A DNA stretch of 5,173 nt, taken from the NCBI GenBank assembly GCA_024641255.1, contig JAHEDL010000113.1, positions 1 through 5,173 on the forward strand, in the 5' to 3' direction. The translations under genes and the position numbers were made by a program. The DNA comes from Pseudorhodobacter sp. (GTDB taxonomy: Bacteria > Pseudomonadota > Alphaproteobacteria > Rhodobacterales > Rhodobacteraceae). Positions 1 to 5,173 of the stretch are shown in pieces (position 1 is the first letter of the stretch; each line of letters starts with the position of its first letter). The notes beneath the pieces were generated by a model that saw only the letters and a list, made by a program, of their open reading frames with translations, was not told where the DNA came from and did no database searches.

Positions 1-479
1 ACCACCAGCGGATGCACAGCCGACTCTTGGCCGTCTTGCCCCATCACTTTGACGGCGGCCTCGGCGCGGCTGCGCACAATTTCGACGCCCAGTTTATAGG
101 GGCCAACATCCAGTTTTTCGATGCGCACAAACACCCGCATCGACTGCGGCTCGGCCAAAATCCGTTCGGCCAGACGTTCCGCCAAAGTTTCCAGCAGATT
201 CAGACGCTCTGCCGCCAATTCGGTGGCGATGGCTTCGGTAATCTTGTCGTAGGACAATATCAGATCGACATCGTCGTTCAGCGGTTGCGGTGCCGGCCGC
301 ACTTCGACCACCACGTTGAACATCACACGCTGGCGGTGCCCACGTTCCTTTTGAAACGCGCCAATGTCGACTTCGACGATATGGTCGCGCAGCGAAATAC
401 GGTCACGCGGGTCGGCGCTGGCAGAAGCGACGGAACGCTCTTCCGGGTGGGCGAAGGCAAGGCGGATGTCGCTGGTCAT
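1..479 (-). CDS. folB: Dihydroneopterin aldolase FolB, N-terminal part (3' end beyond window)
   Basis: FolB converts 7,8-dihydroneopterin to 6-hydroxymethyl-7,8-dihydropterin and glycolaldehyde in cytoplasmic tetrahydrofolate synthesis. About 159 residues are visible before the frame leaves the window at base 1. The FolB core starts near residue 28 (RISLRDHIVEVDIGAFQKER). Residues matching the known active site are present: Glu45 (QKER), Tyr77 (LSYDKI), Glu97 (LLETLAE) and Lys122 (RIEKLDVGPYKLGVEI). About 27 residues (MTSDIRLAFAHPEER...) precede the core, which the short E. coli-type enzyme lacks. The frame also stays open about 20 residues past where the usual ~120-residue core should end, so the full protein probably has a C-terminal extension. 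The ATG at 479 is chosen because an in-frame TAG lies a short way upstream with no other ATG between. No strong Shine-Dalgarno sequence is visible. The gene lies 92 bases downstream of the hydrolase gene. In related genomes I recall folP and glmM nearby, which cannot be checked here. Confidence 0.9.
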   Translation of the reverse strand, partial: MTSDIRLAFAHPEERSVASASADPRDRISLRDHIVEVDIGAFQKERGHRQRVMFNVVVEVRPAPQPLNDDVDLILSYDKITEAIATELAAERLNLLETLAERLAERILAEPQSMRVFVRIEKLDVGPYKLGVEIVRSRAEAAVKVMGQDGQESAVHPLV

Positions 480-488
480 GGGGCACCA

Positions 489-530
489 AGGTGGGCAAAA
501 GCTAGGGGGAAGCTATCGCCTGCCCCACCT
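489..530 (-). repeat. Imperfect inverted repeat just upstream of folB
   Basis: AGGTGGGCA (489-497) pairs with TGCCCCACCT (521-530), a 9-base-pair stem with one bulged base. A small AGCT/AGCT pairing is possible inside. It lies 10 bases from the folB start and about 40 bases after the hydrolase stop codon. No T-tract follows on the minus strand, so it is a poor intrinsic terminator. A structure in the folB leader, or chance in GC-rich DNA, are the alternatives. Confidence 0.4.
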
Positions 531-571
531 AGCGCCTAGTCCGAACCCGACAGGTAGCGCAAGGGGGGCGA

Positions 572-1273
572 CTACGGCTGGCGATAAAACAGGTGCGATC
601 CAATAGAAGCCGTGCGGTCGAACTGCCGCGACCACGACGGGTTGACCGCGCGGGTGTGGAAATAGGTCGCGCCCGCCGTCAACTGCCGCGGCGCGCCGTC
701 CAGCATGACGCGCGCGATACGGCCTGCAATTTCGGCGGGGCCCGGTTCGACCATGGCGTCACGCGCGCCGTCACAGGTGTAGGAAAATGCGCAGCTGCCG
801 CTGCCGCGCTGTTGCACGACGCCACAGACGGTCTTGGGGTAAAGCGGGCTATCAACGCGGTTCAGAATAACCTCGGCAACCGCAAACTGCCCCTGCAACG
901 ACTCGCCGCGCGATTCAAAATAAATCGCAGTCTTCAGGCACTGCCACTGTTCGTCGCCCGTGGGGGCGGGCTGCGACATCAGCCAATCGGCGGTGTAATC
1001 GATCAACACCGGCGCACCGATGCGGGGCTTCTTGTTGCCCGCACCAAAGGCCGGAGCCGGCGCTTCAACTTTCGGTCCAATAGCCATTGCCGTCAGCTTG
1101 TCTTCAGGCAGTGCATCCACTGTCTTATGCTCGGCCCCCAGAAGCGAGGCGAATTGTGTGCCAATCAACGAGGTCGGATCGTTGGAATGGCTCACCGTCA
1201 CATCGGCGAAGGCCGCCCCGCTAAGGACGCAAACCGCCACGGCGGCGCCCGTCCAGGCCTGGTGCATGCGCAT
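572..1273 (-). CDS. Secreted cell wall hydrolase, SleB/CwlJ-like (Hydrolase_2 family)
   Basis: This is a complete 233-residue protein predicted to cut peptidoglycan glycan strands in the periplasm. SleB-family enzymes act as lytic transglycosylases. A Sec signal peptide is visible: MRMHQAW, a hydrophobic stretch at residues 9-22, and a likely cut after AFA (residues 21-23). Residues 24-108 form a variable region rich in Ala and Pro with no recognised domain. The catalytic domain covers about 109-233. It begins QWQCLKTAIYFESRGE, where Glu120 is the expected catalytic acid, followed by AVAEVILNRVDSPLYP, a SCAFSYTCDG segment (160-169), YFHTRAVNPSW (204-214) and a final GSHLFYRQP. Cys112, Cys150, Cys161 and Cys167 could form disulfides in the periplasm. 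The ATG at 1273 is preferred over the ATG at 1267 because GGGA lies 9 bases before it. The gene is preceded by 183 bases holding a CtrA-type site. SleB is named for spore germination, but members occur widely in non-sporulating alphaproteobacteria, where the role is probably wall remodelling. Confidence 0.9.
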   Translation of the reverse strand: MRMHQAWTGAAVAVCVLSGAAFADVTVSHSNDPTSLIGTQFASLLGAEHKTVDALPEDKLTAMAIGPKVEAPAPAFGAGNKKPRIGAPVLIDYTADWLMSQPAPTGDEQWQCLKTAIYFESRGESLQGQFAVAEVILNRVDSPLYPKTVCGVVQQRGSGSCAFSYTCDGARDAMVEPGPAEIAGRIARVMLDGAPRQLTAGATYFHTRAVNPSWSRQFDRTASIGSHLFYRQP

Positions 1274-1404
1274 ATATGAGTGTCCCGTTTGTTTCGACAG
1301 CGTCTCTAAAGGATAGCCCCCTTCGACGAGGGTCTGGCCTAGACGAGGAACTTCAGCCGGTCCACCCGAGTGGCAAAATTACCACGCGAAATCTGCATAT
1401 TTGA

Positions 1405-1416
1405 GCGGAATTCCGC
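1405..1416. promoter_or_regulatory. 12-base perfect palindrome, possible operator
   Basis: GCGGAATTCCGC is a perfect dyad in the gap between the ppdK-like gene and the hydrolase gene, 132 bases upstream of the hydrolase start codon. With no loop it would suit a dimeric DNA-binding protein better than an RNA hairpin. I do not recognise it as a site for any named regulator. The next stretch toward the hydrolase gene is AT-richer (CAAATATGC on the minus strand) and could hold a promoter, but no convincing -35/-10 pair was found. Confidence 0.3.
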
Positions 1417-1431
1417 CTGAATTTTCTAAGA

Positions 1432-1446
1432 TTAACATCGACTTAA
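1432..1446. promoter_or_regulatory. Candidate CtrA full binding site (TTAA-N7-TTAA)
   Basis: TTAACATCGACTTAA has two TTAA half-sites separated by exactly seven bases, the published full-site pattern for the response regulator CtrA of alphaproteobacteria. One half also carries the preferred following C (TTAAC). The site lies 10 bases after the ppdK-like stop codon and about 160 bases upstream of the hydrolase start codon. It could control the hydrolase gene through a long leader. No matching -10 element was identified, so the assignment rests on the motif and its intergenic position. Confidence 0.45.
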
Positions 1447-1482
1447 GGGCGAAAATTCATGATATTGTGGTACTTTTCGCCC
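1447..1482 (-). repeat. Perfect 9-bp inverted repeat spanning the ppdK-like stop codon
   Basis: GGGCGAAAA (1447-1455) and TTTTCGCCC (1474-1482) are exact reverse complements separated by 18 bases, and the stop codon (1459-1457) lies in the loop. On the transcript this could form a stem at the very 3' end of the ppdK-like message, protecting it or weakly terminating it. No T-run follows and the loop is long, so it is not a classic intrinsic terminator. The repeat directly adjoins the CtrA-type site. Confidence 0.4.
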
Positions 1483-4030
1483 CACCCACACGATCGGCCA
1501 ATGCCAGATGCGCCGCCGCAAGCCGTGCCAAAGGCACCCGATAGGGCGAGCAAGAGACATAATCGAAGCCGGCGCGGCGACAGAATCCAATCGATTCGGG
1601 GTTGCCGCCATGTTCGCCACAGATTGAAACCGTCAGGTCCGGGCGGGTTTTTCGCCCCCGCTCGCAGCCGATCAGCAGCAGTTCCCCCACGCCATCAACA
1701 TCCAAAGTATGGAAAGGGTCTTCGGGGAACACACCCTGCTGGACGTAGGTATTCATGAAGCGGCCAGCGTCGTCGCGGCTTAGACCATAGGTCATCTGCG
1801 TCAGGTCGTTGGTGCCAAAAGACAAGAAGGCGGCGTGTTGGGCAATTTCGCCAGCACGTAGCGCCGCACGCGGCGTTTCGACCATGACGCCAAGTTTGTA
1901 ATCAAATGCGACCCCGGTCTTTACCCGAACCGAGGCAGCAACCGCGTCGATATGAGTTTTGACCAGTTCAACCTCGCGCCGCGCCGAGACCAGCGGGATC
2001 ATGATTTCGGGCACCACCGGAGCGCCCTTGCGGGCAACTTCGACCGTGGCTTCAAAGATCGCCTGCGCCTGCATCGCGTAGATTTCCGGCAGCACCACCC
2101 CCAAGCGCACGCCACGCATCCCAAGCATCGGGTTGAATTCTGCCAAGGCTTCGGCGCGGCGGGTCACTTCGGACAGCGGGCGATCCAACGCCTCGGCCAG
2201 TTCGCGCAAGCCTTCGCGGCTATGCGGCAGGAATTCGTGCAGCGGCGGGTCGAACAGGCGGATGCAAACCGGCAAGCCCGCCATGATTTCGAACAGTTGC
2301 ACAAAGTCGTCGCGCTGCATCGGCAAAAGCCGCGCCAATGCCGCCGCACGGTCTTGCGAGGTGTCGGCGAAAATCATCTCGCGCATCACCACAAGGCGAT
2401 CTTCATCGAAGAACATATGTTCGGTTCGGCACAGGCCAATGCCTTGCGCTTCGAACTGCCGCGCAGTGGCCGCATCGGCTGGGGTGTCGGCGTTGGCGCG
2501 GATGCCAATATCACGCACGGCATCGGCCCAAGACAGCAGCTTGCGAAAGGCGTCGTCCAGCGCCGGGGCAAGCATTTCGGCGGCCCCCGCCAGAACTTCG
2601 CCCGTGGTGCCATCGACGGTGATCAGATCGCCTTCGACAAACACCCGGCCATCTGCCGCAACAAAGCGTTTTTCCTTGGTATCAAGCCGCAGTCCCGATG
2701 CGCCGACCACGCAAGGAACACCAAGCCCGCGCGCGATCACCGCCGCGTGGCTGGTCACGCCGCCGCGTTCCGTAAGCACCCCTGCGGCTGCATGCATACC
2801 ACGGATATCTTCGGGGGCAGTTTCGCGGCGCACCATGATGCACGGTTCGCCGCGTGCGGCGCTGGCCTGAGCGGCCTGCGACGAAAACACAATCCGCCCG
2901 ACGGCGGCGCCCGGACTTGCCGCAATGCCCTTGGCGAAAACGTCGCGTTCGGCGCGGGTGTCAACCTGCGGGTGCAGCAATTCAGACAGTGCCCGCGGTT
3001 CAACCCGCAGCACGGCTTCGTCTTCGGTGATGATGCCATCTTCGGCCAGTGCCACCGCGATCTTCAGCCCCGCCCGGGCCGAGCGGCTGACCTTGATCGC
3101 ATCCAGAACCGAAAGCTTGCCATCTTCGATGGTAAATTCGATCTGCATTTCTTCGCGCAGGCGTTGCCGACATACCGCGCCATGCCGCACCAATTCGGCA
3201 AAGATTTCCGGTGCGATATCTTCCAGTGACGGCCCACGTTTATCGCGCGTCAGATAGATCGCATCGGTCTTTTTCAACGCGTCACGACCCTGACTTTGCC
3301 CCAGATAGCGCCCCTTCACCAAGGGCAGACCGGTGACCGGATCGACAAATTGCATGACGCCAGAGCCGGAAATTCCCTGCCCGATGCCCTGCGCCATTTC
3401 TTGCACCACCAGCCCCAAGGCCGCTTCAACCGGGGCGCCTTTGGCCTGGCGTAACAGCCGGGCAGAGGTGCCTTCCCAAGCGCGGGCCATCGACCGCAGC
3501 ACTTCGGACAGTTGCTTGGCGGGTTCTTCGGGGAAAGGCTCTTCCATTTCCCGTTCGTAGTGCCGCAGCGCATCGCGCAAACTGTCGGCCGACGCCGCAC
3601 CCGTATCGAACATATCGGGGTCGAGCCGGGCCACATGCGTGGCATAGGCCTGCACAAATCGAAGATAAAGTGCGTCGGCGGCCTCGCGCCCGTTGGTTTC
3701 GACCAGCCGCGCGTGTTGCTTTGCGTTCATGCCGATGTTCAGCACGGTTCCCGGCCCTCCCCAATCGGGGTTTTCCGGGCTGGGCCGCACCGATAGCAAC
3801 GGCATCGGCCCGAAATGCGACAAGATCGCCTTCACGTCCACCGGATGCCCCGCCGCAATCTGCCGCACCGTTTGCGCGGGCAGCGCCACGGTTTCCGGCA
3901 CCGGCAAATCCAAGCGCACCAAACGCTGCAAGCATTTCGCCCGCCAGCCATGCGCATTGGTGCGGATATCGGCCGACGGCGTGACCTCGGCAAATTCAGA
4001 GAGTTGGGGGAGCTGGACGTTTTTCTGCAT
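1457..4030 (-). CDS. ppdK: Pyruvate phosphate dikinase-like protein with divergent nucleotide-binding domain
   Basis: PPDK interconverts ATP, Pi and pyruvate with AMP, PPi and PEP in the cytoplasm. This 857-residue protein has the family's three parts, against about 874 residues in the Clostridium symbiosum enzyme. Residues 1-355 match the nucleotide-binding half, ending in MQIEFTIEDGKL and LLHPQ. Residues 365-480 are the swivelling domain, with TERGGVTSHAAVIARG and catalytic His428. Residues 500-850 are the PEP/pyruvate barrel, with Arg535 (LCRTEHMF), Arg591 (RLFDPPLHEFLPH), Glu718 (VETPRAAL), Asn741-Asp742 (GTNDLTQ) and Cys804 (SICGEHGG); all the expected residues are kept. The N-terminal half is odd. 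GGKGANL reads GWRAKCL (30-34 region), LQTRNGKRT is replaced by LDAIKVSRS (309-317), and GEFLxNAQGED becomes GRYLGQSQGRD (240-250). Normal ATP-driven phosphorylation is therefore doubtful. The frame is intact, so it is not a pseudogene. The ATG at 4030 has a weak AAGAAAG upstream. A PEP-binding protein of other function is the main alternative. Confidence 0.85.
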   Translation of the reverse strand: MQKNVQLPQLSEFAEVTPSADIRTNAHGWRAKCLQRLVRLDLPVPETVALPAQTVRQIAAGHPVDVKAILSHFGPMPLLSVRPSPENPDWGGPGTVLNIGMNAKQHARLVETNGREAADALYLRFVQAYATHVARLDPDMFDTGAASADSLRDALRHYEREMEEPFPEEPAKQLSEVLRSMARAWEGTSARLLRQAKGAPVEAALGLVVQEMAQGIGQGISGSGVMQFVDPVTGLPLVKGRYLGQSQGRDALKKTDAIYLTRDKRGPSLEDIAPEIFAELVRHGAVCRQRLREEMQIEFTIEDGKLSVLDAIKVSRSARAGLKIAVALAEDGIITEDEAVLRVEPRALSELLHPQVDTRAERDVFAKGIAASPGAAVGRIVFSSQAAQASAARGEPCIMVRRETAPEDIRGMHAAAGVLTERGGVTSHAAVIARGLGVPCVVGASGLRLDTKEKRFVAADGRVFVEGDLITVDGTTGEVLAGAAEMLAPALDDAFRKLLSWADAVRDIGIRANADTPADAATARQFEAQGIGLCRTEHMFFDEDRLVVMREMIFADTSQDRAAALARLLPMQRDDFVQLFEIMAGLPVCIRLFDPPLHEFLPHSREGLRELAEALDRPLSEVTRRAEALAEFNPMLGMRGVRLGVVLPEIYAMQAQAIFEATVEVARKGAPVVPEIMIPLVSARREVELVKTHIDAVAASVRVKTGVAFDYKLGVMVETPRAALRAGEIAQHAAFLSFGTNDLTQMTYGLSRDDAGRFMNTYVQQGVFPEDPFHTLDVDGVGELLLIGCERGRKTRPDLTVSICGEHGGNPESIGFCRRAGFDYVSCSPYRVPLARLAAAHLALADRVGGAKSTTIS

Positions 4031-4055
4031 TGCGGCAACTTTCTTGTGCGCCTGC

Positions 4056-4083
4056 AGCTTAGCGTCAATCGCCTGTGGTGCAA
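4056..4083 (-). promoter_or_regulatory. Weak candidate promoter for the ppdK-like gene
   Basis: On the minus strand TTGCAC (4083-4078) is followed after 16 bases by TAAGCT (4061-4056), a loose sigma-70-type pair 26 bases before the start codon at 4030. It lies downstream of the glyS terminator, where a promoter would be expected. The -10 match is poor, so this is only a suggestion. Confidence 0.2.
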
Positions 4084-4102
4084 GGGAAACGGGCAGTTTG
4101 CG

Positions 4103-4133
4103 AAAAAGGAAAGGGGGGCTTTGCGCCCCCCTT
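4103..4133 (-). terminator. Intrinsic terminator of glyS
   Basis: On the minus strand AAGGGGGGC (4133-4125) and GCCCCCCTT (4119-4111) form a perfect 9-bp, mostly G-C stem with a five-base GCAAA loop, followed by TCCTTTTT (4110-4103). This is a good rho-independent terminator about 50 bases after the glyS stop codon. It should separate glyS from the ppdK-like gene. Confidence 0.75.
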
Positions 4134-4180
4134 CGGCCTGCGGCCTTACCCCCCGCAGGATATTTATGCCAAGATGAAGC
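4111..4180. repeat. Two-hairpin GC-rich intergenic element, probable dispersed repeat
   Basis: Between the glyS stop codon and the terminator lies a second perfect stem, CCTGCGG (4137-4143) with CCGCAGG (4153-4159), nine bases between, flanked by GGATATTTATGCCAAGATGAAG (shown here as 4158-4179; key part GGATATTT). With the terminator stem it makes a compact element abutting the glyS stop. Similar strings (GGCCTGCGGCC, then CCCCCCG, then GGATATTT) are familiar to me from 3' ends of many Rhodobacteraceae genes, so I infer a dispersed repeat. Only one copy is in this window. Confidence 0.5.
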
Positions 4181-4182
4181 TG

Positions 4183-5173
4183 TTAGCCGTCAACTTTGGT
4201 GAAATCGGCAACGCCAGAGCAGATCGCCCGAATCCGGTGCAACAGGTTCAGGCGGTTACGGCGCACCACTTGGTTTTCGGCGTTCACTTGCACGGCGGTG
4301 AAGAACGCATCTGTCGGCGCGCGCAAGCTGGCCATCGCGGCCATGGCGGCGGCAAAATCTTCGGTTGCCATCGCGGGCTTGATCGCGGCTTCGGCGGCGT
4401 CGAGCGCCGCGAACAGCGCACGTTCTTCGTCGGTTTCGGCAAACTTCACATCGGCCCCGAAGGAATATTCAACACCGTCTTTTGCTTCGGCTTGGCTTAG
4501 AATGTTATTCGCGCGCTTGAAGCCTTGCAGCAGGTTGGTGCCGTCTTCGGTTTTCAGGAAGGCGGCAAGGGCGGTGGCGCGATTGACCAGCAAGGTGAGA
4601 TCGTCATTGCCCGGCATGGCAAGGCAGGCGTCGATGATATCGTGGCGGATGCCTTGGTCTTTCAGGAAGACTTTCAGACGGTCGTGGAAGAAGGCGAGGA
4701 GGTCTTTCTCATACGGCGTCAAATCCGATATGTCGTAAGGCACTAGGTTTTTGTTTGTTGCAGACAAAAATACAGCCAGCAGCGAGAAGCGCATCTGATT
4801 TGCCAACAGCAAACGGATTACGCCCAGCGCAGCGCGACGCAATGCAAAGGGGTCCTTAGATCCTGTGGGCTTTTCATTAATCGCCCAGAACCCCGTCAAG
4901 GTGTCAATCTTGTCGGCCAATGCCACGGCCACAGAAACCGGGTCACTTGGCACTGTATCTGTAGGACCGAGCGGCGAATAGTGGTCGCGGGCGGCCAGCG
5001 CCACCGCTTCGGGCAAGCCAGCTTCGCGGGCGTAATACATGCCCATCAGGCCTTGCAGTTCGGGGAATTCACCGACCATGGCAGAGCGTAGATCCGCTTT
5101 GGCCAGCTTGGCGGATTGTTCGGCCAGATCGGCATCGGCGCCAACCATCGGTGCGATTTCACGCGCAAGGGCG
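4183..5173 (-). CDS. glyS: Glycyl-tRNA synthetase beta subunit GlyS, C-terminal part (5' end beyond window)
   Basis: GlyS is the beta chain of the bacterial alpha2beta2 glycyl-tRNA synthetase, which charges tRNA-Gly in the cytoplasm; the beta subunit chiefly recognises the tRNA. The frame is open from base 5173, and the last 330 codons or so are visible, about half of the usual ~690 residues. The family signature is clear: KADLRSAMVGEFPELQGLMG, then HYSPLGPTD, ADKIDTLTGFW and PTGSKDPFALRRAALGVIR in the HD-like and body region. A C-terminal helical anticodon-binding region follows, with FKRANNIL, DAFFTAVQVNAE and NRLNLLHRIR, ending VADFTKVDG before TAA. No frameshift or missing block is seen. 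Internal methionines such as that at 5148 are not starts, because family sequence continues upstream of it (REIAPMVGADADLAE). The alpha-subunit gene glyQ would be expected upstream, outside the window. Confidence 0.95.
   Translation of the reverse strand, partial: ALAREIAPMVGADADLAEQSAKLAKADLRSAMVGEFPELQGLMGMYYAREAGLPEAVALAARDHYSPLGPTDTVPSDPVSVAVALADKIDTLTGFWAINEKPTGSKDPFALRRAALGVIRLLLANQMRFSLLAVFLSATNKNLVPYDISDLTPYEKDLLAFFHDRLKVFLKDQGIRHDIIDACLAMPGNDDLTLLVNRATALAAFLKTEDGTNLLQGFKRANNILSQAEAKDGVEYSFGADVKFAETDEERALFAALDAAEAAIKPAMATEDFAAAMAAMASLRAPTDAFFTAVQVNAENQVVRRNRLNLLHRIRAICSGVADFTKVDG

Noticed and set aside
12..539. Plus-strand open frame of 175 codons opposite folB
   Set aside because: The minus-strand frame carries all FolB active-site residues, and this one is an antisense shadow.
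572..1273. Spore germination role suggested by the SleB name
   Set aside because: Nothing else in the window suggests a sporulating organism. The host looks like a Gram-negative alphaproteobacterium, in which this family serves other wall functions.
593..1279. Plus-strand open frame of 228 codons covering the hydrolase gene
   Set aside because: It is a mirror of the minus-strand hydrolase gene, whose signal peptide and catalytic motifs are clear. The antisense product has basic, unstructured composition and no family match.
1583..1597. Two GANTC sites (GAATC and GATTC) ten bases apart, possible CcrM methylation pair
   Set aside because: Both lie inside the PPDK-like coding sequence at conserved residues near the C-terminus and are probably set by the protein sequence.
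1952..3229. Long plus-strand open frame of 425 codons
   Set aside because: It is fully antisense to the clearly real PPDK-like gene, its translation is rich in His, Arg and Gln with no recognisable domain, and GC-rich codon use explains the lack of stops.
1457..4030. Possibility that the PPDK-like gene is a decaying pseudogene
   Set aside because: The 857-codon frame is uninterrupted, all PEP/pyruvate and phospho-histidine residues are kept, and the codon use looks like that of its neighbours.

Overview
The window looks like chromosomal DNA of an alphaproteobacterium of the Rhodobacteraceae (Roseobacter/Rhodobacter group). I infer this from the moderately high GC content, the protein sequences, the gene order glyS - ppdK-like - SleB-like hydrolase - folB, and a GC-rich intergenic element after glyS that resembles ones I remember from this family. 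No database was searched. All four genes are on the minus strand, so transcription runs from right to left.

Layout in the direction of transcription: (1) 5173-4183, the C-terminal half of glyS (glycyl-tRNA synthetase beta subunit), cut by the window edge. (2) 4182-4031, a short gap with two tandem stem-loops; the second has a T-tract and looks like the glyS terminator. A weak candidate promoter for the next gene follows. (3) 4030-1457, a complete 857-residue pyruvate phosphate dikinase-like gene. Its PEP/pyruvate half and phospho-histidine domain keep every key residue I can place, but its N-terminal nucleotide-binding domain has lost several. (4) 1456-1274, a 183-base gap with a perfect TTAA-N7-TTAA site (the CtrA full-site pattern), a 12-base palindrome, and an inverted repeat spanning the ppdK stop codon. 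(5) 1273-572, a complete secreted SleB/CwlJ-type cell wall hydrolase. (6) 571-480, a 92-base gap with an inverted repeat just before the next start. (7) 479-1, the 5' part of folB (dihydroneopterin aldolase), cut by the window edge.

The genes do not form one pathway. They cover tRNA charging, PEP/pyruvate metabolism, peptidoglycan remodelling and folate synthesis. The glyS terminator and the 183-base gap argue for at least partly separate transcription units. I see no mobile element, CRISPR array, tRNA or rRNA, and no clearly new multi-gene system. The best leads are the degenerate ATP-grasp half of the PPDK-like protein and the CtrA-type site upstream of the cell wall hydrolase.
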